In this document: positions 35,001 through 50,000 of the stretch, in pieces
Position numbering within the stretch: position 1 is the first letter of the stretch
Layout: every line of letters begins with the position of its first letter
NCBI GenBank assembly: GCA_935421135.1
Contig: OW285193.1
Span: forward strand, 7,930,496-7,994,495
Origin: Bugulina stolonifera
Taxonomy: Eukaryota > Bryozoa > Gymnolaemata > Cheilostomatida > Bugulidae
Length of the DNA: 64,000 nucleotides
Direction: 5' to 3'
Notes under the pieces: generated by a model
The model's input: only the letters and a program-made list of their open reading frames with translations
Databases searched by the model: none
Told to the model about the DNA's origin: nothing
Translations under genes and position numbers: made by a program

Positions 35001-38000
35001 TTTGGCCAGTTAATCTGACATGTGACACTATAGGCCTAAATGAAGCAAGCATTGCTACACTTCACTATTAGAATTTATGACAAATTTATTTTAATATGAA
35101 TCGAAGAATAAGACATTGGTTCGTAATAATTATAATAGCAATGATCAGCGTCAATTAGCCTCTCATTATTTTTATAATTTCATTCTTGCTGGCCAGCTTA
35201 TTTTGATAGCTGCAGTATATAGCCTATATATATGCTGTATTGTGCATTTATATATAACATTGCTGAGGCCTTCTTAGATTTAAATACTCTCAACATATAA
35301 ATAGGCCTGATCTAAGAAACAAGATTCGATTAGTCAGTGGAGAGCCTGCCTAATAGTTCGTCTCTAGTCTAGTTAAACCAGCGACGACTGGTTGATGCAA
35401 ATATTCCTTAGCATGGATTGATGAGGGACAATTCTAAACGAAGTACTTTGGTGAGGTGTCAGGTATATATTAGACATCTATGTGCATCTTTCAGCTCATA
35501 AGTGTTTAGAAGCCTCTGCCCATTTAAGCCCTACCTATCCAGTTACCATATAAGGCAATAAGACACCTACACTTCAGATTCAGCTATATAAAAAGTTAAA
35601 CTGTATTGTTGATGATCATCAAACAATCTAAAATCTAAAACAGCTCATAAATCAGATGCAAGACAAGTTATTTTAGAAAACTCAATAAATCTAAAGGAAT
35701 AGAACAATCAGCTTGGCTAATAAATCTTCATCTGAAGAGAGGTACCCCCTGGAAATCAAGGGAAGGAGCAGCTAATGCATCTTCATCTAACTCTTTTATC
35801 TACAGATGGCCATGAGATCTTTCACCATCACTCACATAGCTGACAGAGCAAAGGTTCTTAAAGAAGAAGTAGGAGTAAAAAAAGAATCATGTGCGCAGAA
35901 TCTGAACTGAAGGTCTTGAAGCAAAGGTCAGGAATAAATACAGAGCGAGAGAGGGCTGGCAGAAGAAGCTAGGTCAATATGCTCAAGTATTTAACAGTGC
36001 CCTGCTTTCAAACGTCAAAACATCGCAAGCCGAGACAAACTCCTGGTGCTGTTAAAACTAGTTCCGCCATCAATTCCCAGGTAACGGTAGTGGAGCCATA
36101 AACCTGGTCCTATATCTGTAACATGCAGCTGAAAAATGCATGAATGAAACAGGTTATTCTGAAGGAGGCTATGAAGTCAACAGGAACAAGAGTAGAGCAG
36201 AGGTCAAGTTGAAGAGATATTAATGCTTAGCTAATCCAGGTTCAGTTGACAGCAATATCCTAAACTGGACTCCATACTGTAGTTGTGGCCTTCTAGCCCA
36301 GCTTGAAAATATATAAACTGGTGGAAAACACATAAACTGATCACTGGGGCTGACCATTGGTGCTGACCACTCAATGGCTCTGGTGCTGACCACCTGCCAG
36401 AGTACAAGAATGGGAATAGAGCAAAACATGATTCACTGTCCTTTGACAGGAAGTCTGGTTTATTTATATTTGACTTTGCCAACATAAAGTCATCTTTCAA
36501 CCATAAAAATAAAACTGACAATGTGCTTGTCAAGTTGTCTTTCAATAAGTGGCCCTTTTGTGTCCTCAGGAAACAGGAAACTCCATTCCAAATGACCTTA
36601 TTGTAGGCCCAGAAAAGTTCCAAATCAAAAATAACAGAAACAAATGCCAGAGCTGAGATTTCCATAGTAAAAGCAGTCATGAGACAACCAGGGGTTGGAA
36701 ATGAGCCTAGCACGTAGCCAGGATGGTTTCAAAGGTACAAGAGCAAGGCCAAGTATAAAGGTTATAATTGGAATACTAGCTTTGCAATAGGTAGATACTG
36801 TACATGTACATATATGTACTGGTATATGCTCTATCCTGCACTTCTCCTTTGATTTGAATTACAATTAAACCTACAATTACACCCAACACAACAATATAAG
36901 AACGACACCACAAATTATTTGATCTTGCTAACCGACTGCAAAAAAATGACTACTTGCCAACAACACGTGTATCCAACACAGCATTCTATTTTATCCTGTT
37001 TTATCAGTCAGCACAGCTTCCAAAGTCGTGGCAATGTAACCTTTGCCTGACCTTGGGTGTTAGGCAGTTCACTGGGCACCTGATTAGCAGGAGTGACAAT
37101 AACAAATCCTGGTATGTAAAGTGTAAAGATTATCTATATACAAGATTAGACTTCAGAGAAAAAACAGGACTTGAGAGGACCTGGAGAGTTTCAGTGTTGA
37201 TCAAAACAGCTATTCAAACCACAGCACACAGCGAAAATAGAATAACAACAAAACAATAGCAGAAGATAAGCTTACAGAATGACAGTAACTGGTGACCATC
37301 GCTACTATCATATTATCAAACACTACAAGGAGTATCATGTAGTATCATGTATGGTGATAACAGCTCACGTCTGATTACACCCTGAGAAGAGGCTGTATCT
37401 CATCACCCCCTCTTCATCAGCCAATGATTGACATGTGTTGTGTCTGCTGGAAAAGGGAATGTTGACAGCTGCGTATCCTGCATAAACAGGAAACTCATCT
37501 TAAACGTCCAGTCAGCCAGTAGGTTAGTAGCGAATGAGTTGATAGTCAGCCGAAGTAGTCAGTCAATTGATCCTCTGAAAAGCTAACTTAGTGGGTAGTG
37601 CCCAAGTCAAGTCAAGTCAAGTCAAAATAAATGCGTGTCAAAACGTCCAAACATGTAAAGGCATAAAAATAAAGTCATATACAGTTTTAATCAAATAACT
37701 AGCAATAAAAACTTGGCAACTAAAATGAAAGATTACGGGGTTGGAGTGCTTGAGCTGACCAAGTGCGATTAAATAAGATAATGTTGGGGAAAATGTTAGC
37801 CATGGGAGATAACTGATCTGCTCAAGCACTAAAACTACGCACTATAGGTGCACATCCTACGAATGCACACCCATAGGAACAAACAAACGGAGGTAAATTC
37901 ACTCACAGTGTTATATAACAATCAGTCTCGAATACAGAGCTGATCGTACACAAGTAACCCTTGTTGTAAGACCTACATGTAGCAAATAACAATAACATCA

Positions 38001-41000
38001 ACTGTTAATGACCATAACATCCACTGCTACTGACCATAACATCCACTGTTATTGACCATATTTATTTGCCATTACCTTGCCTGTCCAAAAGATTCCCACC
38101 AATTTTGTTCTTATCAAAATATACTGATTAATCTTTATGAAGCACTGTACATGTAGTTCAACTGAAGATAGAACTAGCAAAACAATTTGGATGAAATAAA
38201 AATGGATGATTTAAGTATGCTTCCGAACTAACCAGGCAGTTTTAGCTATAGCTACTGGTATACGCTCATATAGTATGTGTGATACTGGTAAATAGACTAT
38301 ATAAGACGACACATAACATACTGGTATATAGATTTACGGACACTAGTGGTCAACACTGGTCATCACTTACACGAATGGATGTTCTAGCAAAGCTTGGGCA
38401 GAAGCTCTCTTAGCTGCATCTGGTTCAAAACACCTGGAAATGCAAAAAAAGCAAAGATCAACCACACACTAACAACTCTGCTCATTTGTGGTTGTTTTAC
38501 GTAGATAACAACTGACACATTGTAGTTATAAACCATTTTGCTCAATTATTAATAAAAAATAATTGAAAATAGTTCCAGGAATTAATTATACATTGAAAAC
38601 GATTAAGAAAACTGACACAGCTGTAACTCTAGAAATAGATGTGAAGCCTAGCTTCTCATTAATTAAAATTTAATCATTCAAGTATTCCATTTGCCACAAA
38701 TTTAATGCTTGGTATTCAATAGAAATTCATAACTCTAGCTAAAGCATACTAGAGCATAATTGGGCAGTAGATTACAGTGTATGCCCAGGGAATGAAAAAG
38801 AGAACTAGAGTGTTTGACAGCTGGTAGTAGTAACTCATTTCCTCTCAGTCAGTTAATCTCACCAGTCATGAAAAATATTTCACTTTCAGTCTATTGAAGA
38901 CAAAGGGACTACTTGAAAGTGTCTCCAGTATAACCAGTCAATCCTATGAACCACCCACCCCAACCCCTTACATGTACAGAGGTCTGATAGAACAGCAAAA
39001 AGCCTCTATTGATAGAGAGCCTATAAAGTATACAAGTTGGTAAGTACTAATCAATAGTAAGGAAGGTAAGTAGGTTACATGTACAATGTATGTAGAAAGA
39101 AATGCCAGTAAATGTAAATAGTATGCTATGTACACATGCAACTATGGCAAGAAGTAAGTAAGATGGCTATATGGAGAATGATATGGTACAATCATGTAGT
39201 AAGTATAATATCTAATTATAATTGTAAGCAGTACCACAGCTAACAATTACACTTGCCACAGTTACATGTGCACACTGCATACTATTTACATTTACTGACA
39301 GTAAGTACAGCTAGGTGTAAGTAATAGTAAGTTCGTTATGTACACCAATGTAGGTAAACTGTATGTATCTATAATATAATTATTTACAGGAGAAGGAAGC
39401 TTTTGGCAACTTCTGAGAGTGACTCTGGAATCTCTGGGTGTGAGTTGAACATTCCAACCTTGAAGAGGGCTGCCGGTGGCTCCAGCTAAAAAAACCAACA
39501 TCAATGTCATCATAACATCCATTAGTCTACTCAGTACTATAGTAGCATTAGGAGGACAACCACCACTACCCCATATTGGTTATCCATTTCAAACCAACTA
39601 AAGTTGTTAAACACTTGAAAAATGAATAATTATGTTAAGTTAGTTTCAAAAGGAATAAATTTAATGGCTGGCCAGGTTTCTGTCTAAATAAAAGAGGGTT
39701 GGGAAAGTGCTAGGCTACTCTGGGAGGACCAAACTTCCGTGATGAAAAAACCTCCTTAAATTTGGCATCATTATCCGGATTTCAAGCGGACAGAACAGTC
39801 ATAACACACCGACATCTGAACATCTGTATGCAAAAGTTGCTAGGATACCATAATTTAATGAATCAAATTTAAAATAAAAATAGAAAATAAATAATAATTT
39901 TATCTGCCAAACACTATTTCTATAGTTATAATTGCCAATGGCTCATATCAAACTCAGCACCAGTTTAGCATAACAAGATAAGTGCAGAAAATTTACATGA
40001 TAAGAAAGTGATGATAACAGCAAACTGCATGAGATCAGAGAGATATCAGTATCTGATTATAAAAACAGGTTTAATCCACATATTATACTTGAGATTAACA
40101 TCACATTAATGATTTAATATTTTACTCTAACCATACAAACTAGCGATTTCAGTGGAGTAATTAATGTAGCATAGTAGAAATGAACACTGTATCTGTACAT
40201 AATATAGATGGAAAGAACGCAGGTGGTATTAGTGGTTTCAAGATGGATATAAAAATTGGAATTTTATCTAGTTATTATCTGCTTAAAAATAGATCAATTT
40301 TTAATCTAACAAAGCCTTAATTTAGCCCATTGCCTGCCAGTGTCAGTGTGGGTAATAAAAACCAAACTGCTGGTATGGTATTAAATATCAGTAGGGCTTC
40401 CATATCTCTCATAAATCAGCATTTTACATAAAAAGTTCATTAGTTTCATGTGCCATAAACACAAGTATCTCATCAAGTTTGTTTTGTGTGGTGTAGATTT
40501 TATTTGTCTGATAATTATACCTGGGAGGCTGTCAAAGAGTCTTGGTCGTGGTTGCCCTCGGTGATCAAAGGTAACAGGTATTCCATTAAAACATCACAAA
40601 CCTTTTGTCGGAGTAAACAAACTTCCAATCAAGAGCAAACATGCATAAGAAAGAAGGGACACTTATGATACTACTAGCGATGCCTTGAAGATTTCATCCC
40701 TGAACAGGAAACAGAAGGTTAAAAATTTTATATTTTCTCCTATTTAGAATAATCAAACCGATGTATCTAGCTTATTGGTGTATCGGAAATTTCATGTGAT
40801 GTAAAAACCAGTCTATCATAACTTTCTTTCATTTTATTTACAGAAATACTGTTCATTACAGTTGGAAGTAAGTCTGCAGTACTGCCAATAACACAACAAG
40901 GAAAAAGAAAATTTATACTTATTTATATATCCTAGTGACATAAATGCTAGAGACTATGTCACCATTATTTTGTTCAAAATAATTTGACATTTTCCGCAAA

Positions 41001-44000
41001 ACTACAAATTTTGCTGGTGCCCTGATCAGATAGCCTATATGGGCCGCAGTTTGGTGAAATGGTTGACGCTTTCCAAGATGCGATATTGCAGAGTTTTAGC
41101 GTAACCCATTTTATATTACATACATATTTTCTGGCAGCAAATAATCCGGATCTCCATGCTGCCTCTATTTCAATACATCTAGCAACATATTGCTGCAACT
41201 GTCATCTATATATCAGTATTATTACCAACATTTATTTCAACTGAGTTTGGTCCAAATGCTCTACATTTAGACTTCATTACCCCATTTTCCTACATGACAT
41301 AATCCAACTGTTTCGAGTTTCACAATCAAATCAAATGAGTCCCAGATTTGAGTGTAAAAGTTGGAAATTGAACATAACATGTCTGAAATTCTAAAATAGA
41401 TAAAATAAACACATAGCAGGTTTAGAAGTCTTTCTGATTTACCAGGAGACTCTGGTTTTAGTCCTTACCCCCAATCCCCCCCTCAACTGTACACACCACC
41501 CCCAACTGTACACACCACCCCCTATGAAATCAGAAGTCATTGCATAGCTGGAGAGGTAGTGAACACTAGTAAAGGACAAACCTAGCGGCTCCATCCAATC
41601 TCTTTCACAGATAATTCTGTACACAATGTATTTTTCAGCTAGAGCCATTGCCGCCTTGGTCCATGGTATTAGCAATAGTAAGAAATAAACAGAATACCGT
41701 TTCGTTCTCTACACCGACTACCTCTACCTGGTAGTAAGCACCATACTGTTGGAATTGAGATATGGTAGATGCTCACCTCAACAAAAGGAGGCTGTCCAGT
41801 AGCCATCTCCACCACCGTACAACCAAGAGACCAAATGTCAGCCGGTGCACTGTAGCCGCGCTGACCCTTCGTGATGACCTCTGGAGCCATATACTGAGGG
41901 GTTCCTGCAGTATCAACATTTACATTATAGAACATGGAAAGTACAGCAAAGAGCAGGAGCCTAGAGGCTTCATTAGGGTTATAAGTGGTAAAGATATCAC
42001 AGTCTACTCTGCAGTTGAGGACATGTAAGACATTTCCCCAAACACAGGAAGTGAAACTGATGGATTTTGGGTTATAATAAAGCCAACTATATCCTACAAA
42101 TTACTAATGATTTATTCTTTAATAATTGCTGTATTGGCAATGACTTAGAATGTACATAATATAAATTTGATTGACAGAGAAGACAGTGAAAGTGGCCATT
42201 TTATGACATCTATATCCTATACAGGGATTTTATGATCCATTACTGGCATGCCTCTCCTTGGAAGGACGTTTAATACCTTCACATGGAAATGGGAGAATAC
42301 AAACAGTAAAATGATTGGTATTATAACCAGGATCTGCATGGGATATGAGACCCGAGATATGACTTGGAACTTGACTGTTGTTGACTTGAGACTTCAAGTC
42401 CATAATCAAGGCCTTCAGCCACTCAAACATCCTGGGTGGTAGGACCTATACAAACTAGAACAAGATGGAAACATCTACATTATTTTAAACATAATATTTA
42501 CTTCCATGATTCTGAATAATCTAACAACTGTATAAAGTATTTTGCTATTAACCAAAATAGAGTATCCACTCCTCAGTTGTGAGACTAATTATTAACCTGC
42601 AAATGTGCTCAGCTTGTTCTTAAGCCCCGAGAGTCGTTTAGACGTGCCGAAGTCTGATATCTTGACCACTCCGTTGTATGTATTGACCAGCACATTGTCT
42701 CCCTTAATATCTCTATGTACGATCTGGTTATCGTGCTGTAAGAAGATTGGACAGGGATTAAAGTAGGTCGGATTTACTAACCAATAGCGAAATATTGCTA
42801 CACAGAAAACTTAAATTTCTCTATAATGTATATGAAACACAGATTTTAATGGTCTAAAACAAACGTATTTAACAAGTATATGCATGTACACTGTATAGGA
42901 AGCCTTTTACAGCACATAAGTCTTTTCTATTGCTGCAATTTTACAGAATGATATTAATTGATTACACTGACTACACATAGGTTACATAACTAATTCTGTG
43001 GCTCACTGGGCTAAAATAACATATTATACATTTACCATAGGAATTATTGAGATCACTAGTTTTTGGTTAAAAGAGTTATTACTAGTTAGATACTGACTAA
43101 CAAAGTGACCACAATTTCTGAATAAATCCTGGAAATGAATGTTTATTTTAATTGACATGTCACTAATAATTAATAGCACAATAATAAATATATAAGTTGG
43201 TATCTAATCTCCATTATGTATATGATCTCCACTAACTAAAGAGAATGGGATAGCATAATAAGATTACTACCCCACCTAGCTCACAACATGCAATTATAAA
43301 CTTCAACATGTGGGGAGAGAGCATAACTCCAACTCTATACTCTAACAGATTGGACTATTGAGGTGATTCGGAGAATCTGAATGTTTATGGTGGTAATAAC
43401 ATTTATATTTATATCCAAAAAATCTCACAGATACTGAAGTATTTCTAGACCATTCTTGGACAAACAACTGATCATTAAGAGTTATTTTAATGTTATAAAG
43501 CAGCCAGCAAACCAAAGCTTTTAAAGGTCTCATCATAACAAGGCATACAACATTGTAAGAGTTATAAATATTCAATTTTATCAAATCGCTGTCTTTCATT
43601 TTAGAATTTATAGGTAAAGAAATAAATAAAACAAAATATTCATACACTATATATAATATATAAAACTATTATTCAATGTTTTTTTGAACAGCTGTAATTT
43701 TACCACACATTAATTAAATTATATCAAAGCAGTTACGTTATGTTTAGTTGACATGCCAGCTACGGCAGTACCATATTTCTACCTCCAATTATGATAATGA
43801 TAAAGTAAAATTAGCAAAGGATATGTCAGAATGAGTGATTAATTCTCCCTACTAATGGATTTAATATGAACAGTTTTTGCACCAGGTGCTGGCCAGCATT
43901 AAAAGAATTAATAAAAAGAAATCCTAGATGTGTGAAAGGGAGGGAGGCTAAAAACTGATCGTTTGTCCATTTATCAGTTTAGAGTAACTATATACAGATT

Positions 44001-47000
44001 CTATGGTCTACCCCCCCCCCCCTCACTCTCTTGAACAACCAAAAGACGATTGGTCCACCTTGTTTATGTTTAATCACCATTATTCCGAGAGCAAAAAGTT
44101 TTTAATAGAAGATGGAATGGGTCTATTAAAGGATTCAGGGAGAACTAACGGTATATTTTATAGCCATAGAGCTGTTTGGTAAATTGAACATTTAATTAAT
44201 ATAATTCTATTTTATGTAACTTGAAAACATATTTACAGAACTTGTAATTTCCTCAGCAGATTTAAATTGGCTCATATATATTAAAACGTTTTCGCCTAGT
44301 TATACTTGTATAACATAAAAGTTGAATAAATATGATAGTTCAAAGATTAACGGCTAAATAAGTAAAACTACAGACACTACTTTATATTTTTAAAAGAATA
44401 ATGGCTTCTTGAGGACATATCGTTGCAAGAAAAAACTTCTACCACATTTTAGTGAAAATTACAGATTTCATAGGGTTGATTAAATTGTGTTGTTGAAAAA
44501 GAGATAGCATACTCTGTTATGATGCCTATCTTTAACCAAACAATAGCCAAAATAATATTAATATTAATAAGATGATTTACATACACATACAAGTGCACAT
44601 ATGTACACGTATCCTATATTATGTCGAATTGTATATTGCTAGATGTATCTTAGTTACTGTTTCTGTTGACTGCACACCACAGTGTGAAACAGACTGCAAG
44701 ATGTGGAAGTAGCACGACGGCGCACACACCTATGTGGGTATAGACGAGATTCTCCAGGGAGGAGAGAGTCACACCTTATAATACATAGAGATCAACTTAC
44801 ATAACTAAATACATATAACTACATCATGTAGAGGACTGTGGGGAGTATTGTAGAGGACTGTGGGGTGTATTGTATATGGAACCACTTACCAGGTACTTCA
44901 GACCATCCAGGATCTGTTTAGTGTACATGACCATCGACTGCTCATTGTCCTTCAGTGGTCCCCATTTGTTCCTGAGCAGCTGAGTTAGACTACCACCTGG
45001 TACCTATAGACAAGATACAGATGACAGAATTATATATCAGTCTTGTATGGTCAGGGGTGAGTAGAATATGGAAGTTGTCTCCTGTCTGTATGATGCTATA
45101 TTTGGCATTGGCAGATGGCCAAATGTCTCCCAAGACGTAAATTTAAGACTGACCATCTAGGAGAAGCCAATAAACTACGCTTACAGATGAGTACAATACT
45201 CACCTGTAAGCATAGTTTATTATGTTATACAGGATGATGCATAGATACAAAACTCTGGATAGAAAGACAGTTGAACTTCTCCTGCTGAAAAGTTTATCAA
45301 GGTATAATTTGATGACATGGTAAGGGGCTAGACCGCATGCCCATGACATTAGGAAGTTTTCTTACAATAAAATAAATCAGCATCCATAACAGTAATAAAT
45401 TAGTTTGTATAGACCCGTGCAAGTGGAGGAAAGACGCTGGTAGTGAGTTGACGAAAACAACCTGTATGTCACACGATGATGAGTTGGTTATGACGTAGCA
45501 TTTTCGCCGATAAACCATCGAGATGGAAAAAACTCATGGCCTGGATATATATACTACACGTATGTATGTGGGATTACCAGCCTGTTTGTGGGTGAATTAA
45601 CAGTAATAGAATTAGGCTACAAAAAATTGAGCTCTGTGGGTATAAAATATATTGATATCCAAGTATTCTCCCCTCCGGCTTTCATTTACTTCATTTACGG
45701 TTACGCCTTAAACCCAGGACAGGTGTAGACACAGTGACGTACTGCAGTGACAGAGTGATGGCTGACGATACTGACATCATTGACTGCACTGATGAATATT
45801 GAGCAGTAGAAGCCCCTCCCTCCCCTGTTACTCTGGTCTCTCCATCCAAGGACATATACCTGACACATGTGTCACAACAACAAATATGTTGAAGGAAACA
45901 AAGGACACATGTCAGGGAAAGGAAGAGGTACGATACATTTTATATTTAGAATCAATCATCAAGTTTGCAATTTCGTAACTATCATAGTCCCATTTATGAC
46001 TTTAAATTATGACAGATAATGCAAATCTGCTCCTAAAGTCATTGACACATGGAGCGAAGTCTAATCATTGCTTGCCATGAAGTCACGTAACAGCATTTCC
46101 AACCAAGGGTTCGAACAGGGATGATATATTGCAGAATGAATGGAAAGGGCGTGAATGGGGGAAACTATTTGTATAATACTTCGGCCTTCAATATAATTTA
46201 TTACATAATGCTCAGTGAGTCATAACTGACATTTCTTTCTTTTCAGCCCGAGATTAATTCTTGCACAAATAGCGACAAAGGAAGCAGGAGGTACACACTG
46301 TACATGTGATACTGAACAATTCTTGTGTCTTTCCGTGTTCATCTAGGCACATTCCGTATCATGGTGTACCATTGGTGTTTCAGAAATAGAAATAGAAAGA
46401 GAAAAAAGAGTAAGTTCCAGAACGAAGATAATTATAGAACTTGTCAGTCACTAATGTGTTACTATAACACCCAAACTATGAAGGCCGCCAGTCACTGCTC
46501 TACTGCCTGTGGTTTGCTGCCCCCATATCCAGTGTTCACAGTCTGAGTAATTACTTGAGGGGGTTAACAGTTACGAAAAAATTTGTTAGCAATGGCGAGT
46601 CAATGACCTCTACACAGGGGAAACCAGCAACAAACAGACCCATGCATCAGTGATAATGGGAGCCAAGCTGCCGCTGTTCTGGGTCTCACCAAGGAACCCA
46701 GGAAGTTGTTGACTGCCCCACTGTAAACACTGGCCACAAGTATTCCTTGCTCAAATTTCTGAGTGAGCGAGTCTTATCTATAAATTGGAGCAGAAAATAA
46801 ACTCCTCATCTCCAACATATATCCTGCAACCAGTAGATCTGCACCTTAACGTAACCTACATCAATAGCATAAGTGTAAGTATAGGGGAATGAGTAGTTTC
46901 ACCTGTTCCATGAATATCTTCAGGTAACCACCATCGACTGTAGAGCCCATGTAGCGTACGATATTCCTGTGACTGAGGTTAGCATGTAGACGGATCTCCT

Positions 47001-50000
47001 CTTGTAATGGTTGCACATCGCTATAAGAGAGGAAACACAGCCAACTCTAACACACTTTTCATTTCGTTAAACATATGCATAAGAGAAGAGCAATTGAATA
47101 ATTTTATATATATTATGCATAAATTCAAGTTTAAAATGGCTGGGTTTGGCAAAGAAGGAAAGAGAGATATAAAGAGGCTTAATCACGATCAGGAAAGAAA
47201 CCAATAAAATACTGCTCTATCATAATATAATCCCTCTAGTTGTTTTGTTGCTGATTACGATTTTTTATTCCAAATATAGCATAGCCAGGCGTGTAATTAT
47301 CTACAATCAGTTAGTATTAAAGAGACTGATGTGATGCGTGAATATCAACTTCTTAAGTCAATTAATTGGGTTATGAATATACTACAGTGATTCACATCTG
47401 ATTCACAAATGGATAGTAGTGGCCTATTTTACCATCCCTTCCATATTAATAGAATAAATAGATGTCATAGCCACCGGACACTAACATGCAAATAACTAAA
47501 CATTCAGGAGTTATTCTCTTTTTACTAGCAATACTTGACATACATTGTACACTATTAGTATAGAGCATTTGGAATAATTTAAGATCATGGGCTATACTAG
47601 TGGAGATGGCACATCTCCTGGTACCAATAAACCCAGATGTTAGAAGACTATGAATGATATATGGGCACTCACTCAATGGTCTGCTCTGGAATCTCCTTGA
47701 TGGCTATCTTGAGGTGTGTGTTCGTGTCTCTAGCTGCTACCACCACTCCATAACTACCTTTACCCAGTATGATTCTATGCCCTTTATCATCCAACTCATA
47801 CTCGTACTGCAATACACACCGTACAGTCTGAGAATGGGACAAATATTATAGACGGGATGGAGAAAATTAAACCACGCCATATTACTACACAAATAAGAAG
47901 TTGTGCATCATTTAGAGTCTGATTGACATCACGTCATGGTGCTAGTAAGTCAGCCTCAGGAGTTATTAGTACTTGGTCCACACCATACACAACACACCAC
48001 ATTTACCTCAGCTCAGCCATCTCTACAATGTACTACTGTATTGCAGTACAATTACAAACACTGCAAACTGCAGCATACACAAACCATGTGCAGTGGGGAA
48101 CCAACAGTCTTCGAGAAATAGTAGATCCGCCTCCCTCCAGATTTGCTGTTGACAGACCAGACAGTAATCTCATTCAACCAGCAGAAAAAAATTAGAGACG
48201 ACAAATGGCCTCTTTGCAACAAATAGAGACAATATATACATAGAGCGAGAGAAGGTTTGGAGAGGAAGAGAGAAAATGAGATGAATCTGAATGAACTGAG
48301 GAGAACCTGCAGCATACCTTCAAACCTTGACTTGGTTATTGAGCAACCAGTAAACTCATACTTCTCTAACCACATAAACCAAATAATTTACATAATTATT
48401 ATATAATATACAACGTACTTTCCTATCCATAATTTTATGTATAGCTTGATTGAGCAGATATAATACAATATAAAATTTATTCATTTTCTCTGGTAAGTGC
48501 ACAATAGTTACCAAGCCCACCAGCGTTTAAAAAGTGCCACAGCGTTAAATAGTTTGGCAAATGTTTGCAGGTGTCTACACAGTATGACACTGGAATCCAG
48601 GTGTATAGGCTATGTAGGTGTTCGTATGGGAAAGGGAACCTGTGAGCATTGCCAGTTGGCTGGCACTTTATTGACGTACATATATATATATATTATTGTA
48701 CAGCCTCATATGATGTGGTATACAGCATTAGTTACCACGCTACTTATAAACTAAGCCATGCATCATGTATAAGCTGTTTTCTTCATCTAGAAGGTCATAT
48801 AAGTGAATTGTACTGTTTAGTAGCTAGTATACACGTCTAACTTACATATATAAGTATGTATTTAATTGGTGAATTCATTAAACACTACTTCCACTTTCTC
48901 TCTAATCCATCTGAGTGATTGCAGAAGATACATGTACATAACTCCACCATATATTAATTATATATAAACCAGTAGGATTACATACTCTAAGCTAAGATAC
49001 TTAAAATCTATCGCTGTAGAGCTGGGCAGAGTGGCGTATGAATGACATGGAGAAATTATGAGAATATAATAGAATGGATTCCATAGTTTAAAATGTATAA
49101 CAATAGTAGAGGTATGCTAGGGATGGTACACAACTACAGGAGACCGAATGAATGAACTGTATGAGCTGGTGCGATGACAATAACACGTTCAGACCAGGAT
49201 ATTTGCTGTTTCCTGCGTACAATGTCGGCATTTCCTGTTGACAGAACTCACTAATGTGATTGGACGATTGGAAAGTAACCTGGGATCGACTCATCACTCA
49301 TAATATACCAGCCTGATGATGCACCAGCCTATGGCTATCTACCTGTAGCTGACTCATTACAATAAGGAAGACTACATCAGGTTAGTGCTAACTTCTGATT
49401 GGCTAATGCAAAGAGGCTGTTCTAAGAGGTTGGCATAAGAAAGACGTTCAGTTAATAATTTAACGATATTAGAAATTTGATAGCAACACCTGCACCTATT
49501 GAGCTAGAAGAAGAACCGAGGTATCCATCGCTTTTGAACAAATAAAACTTCAACAAATACAATACAAATGTAGAACCAAAGGGTGCATAGATTACAGGTA
49601 CATGTACATGTACTGACCTGGATGTTACAAGCATCAGTAGAGTCCATGGCAAAGTCTGTTCTGATAAGAGTATCGTCATTCTCTATCTCAAACATGTTGA
49701 GTACGGACTCATAGAATCTACAAGCAAACAGACGTGCATCACCTTCAATATGACATTAAAACACATGCAGCTGCATTTAGCGTAATGGTATTTGTTTATA
49801 TTATAATTATTTTATAAACAATGAGCGATGTTACAGAACCAAACTGAAATACCTATTGCAAGAAATGCCACTCATATATTACTATTACTGCGGAGTGCAT
49901 ATTTTATGAGAGTTGTGCCTCCTTGGAGTTATTAGCAGATGGAGAGCACAACTCTCAAATACATGCCTGTATAAGTACGATAACATTGCTTTTCTAATGC

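Larger units (their letters stand above)
32028..38370. other. MAP3K intron 20 (6.3 kb)
   Basis: The largest intron of the gene. It includes a 30-bp perfect palindrome (34186-34215), an open frame of 160 codons on the minus strand (36231-36713), a 66-codon open extension of exon 21 (32028-32224), AAGTC repeats (37603-37624) and a 22-bp tandem repeat (37992-38057). Otherwise I see nothing in it. Confidence 0.5.
38371..47806 (-). other. MAP3K exons 14-20: protein kinase domain
   Basis: Residues about 615-880. Gly-rich loop G629-KGSYG-V635; ATP lysine K651 in [17 protein letters not shown] with catalytic D745; DFG at 764-766 ([11 protein letters not shown]); activation segment [31 protein letters not shown]; end [13 protein letters not shown]. 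By alignment from memory, T780 matches the main activating threonine of human ASK1 (Thr838) and T784 matches Thr842. All catalytic residues are present, so an active kinase is expected. Confidence 0.96.

Noticed and set aside
46100..46125. GGGTTCGAAC, resembling a pol III B-box
   Set aside because: No matching A-box at the right distance and no tRNA-like stems nearby.
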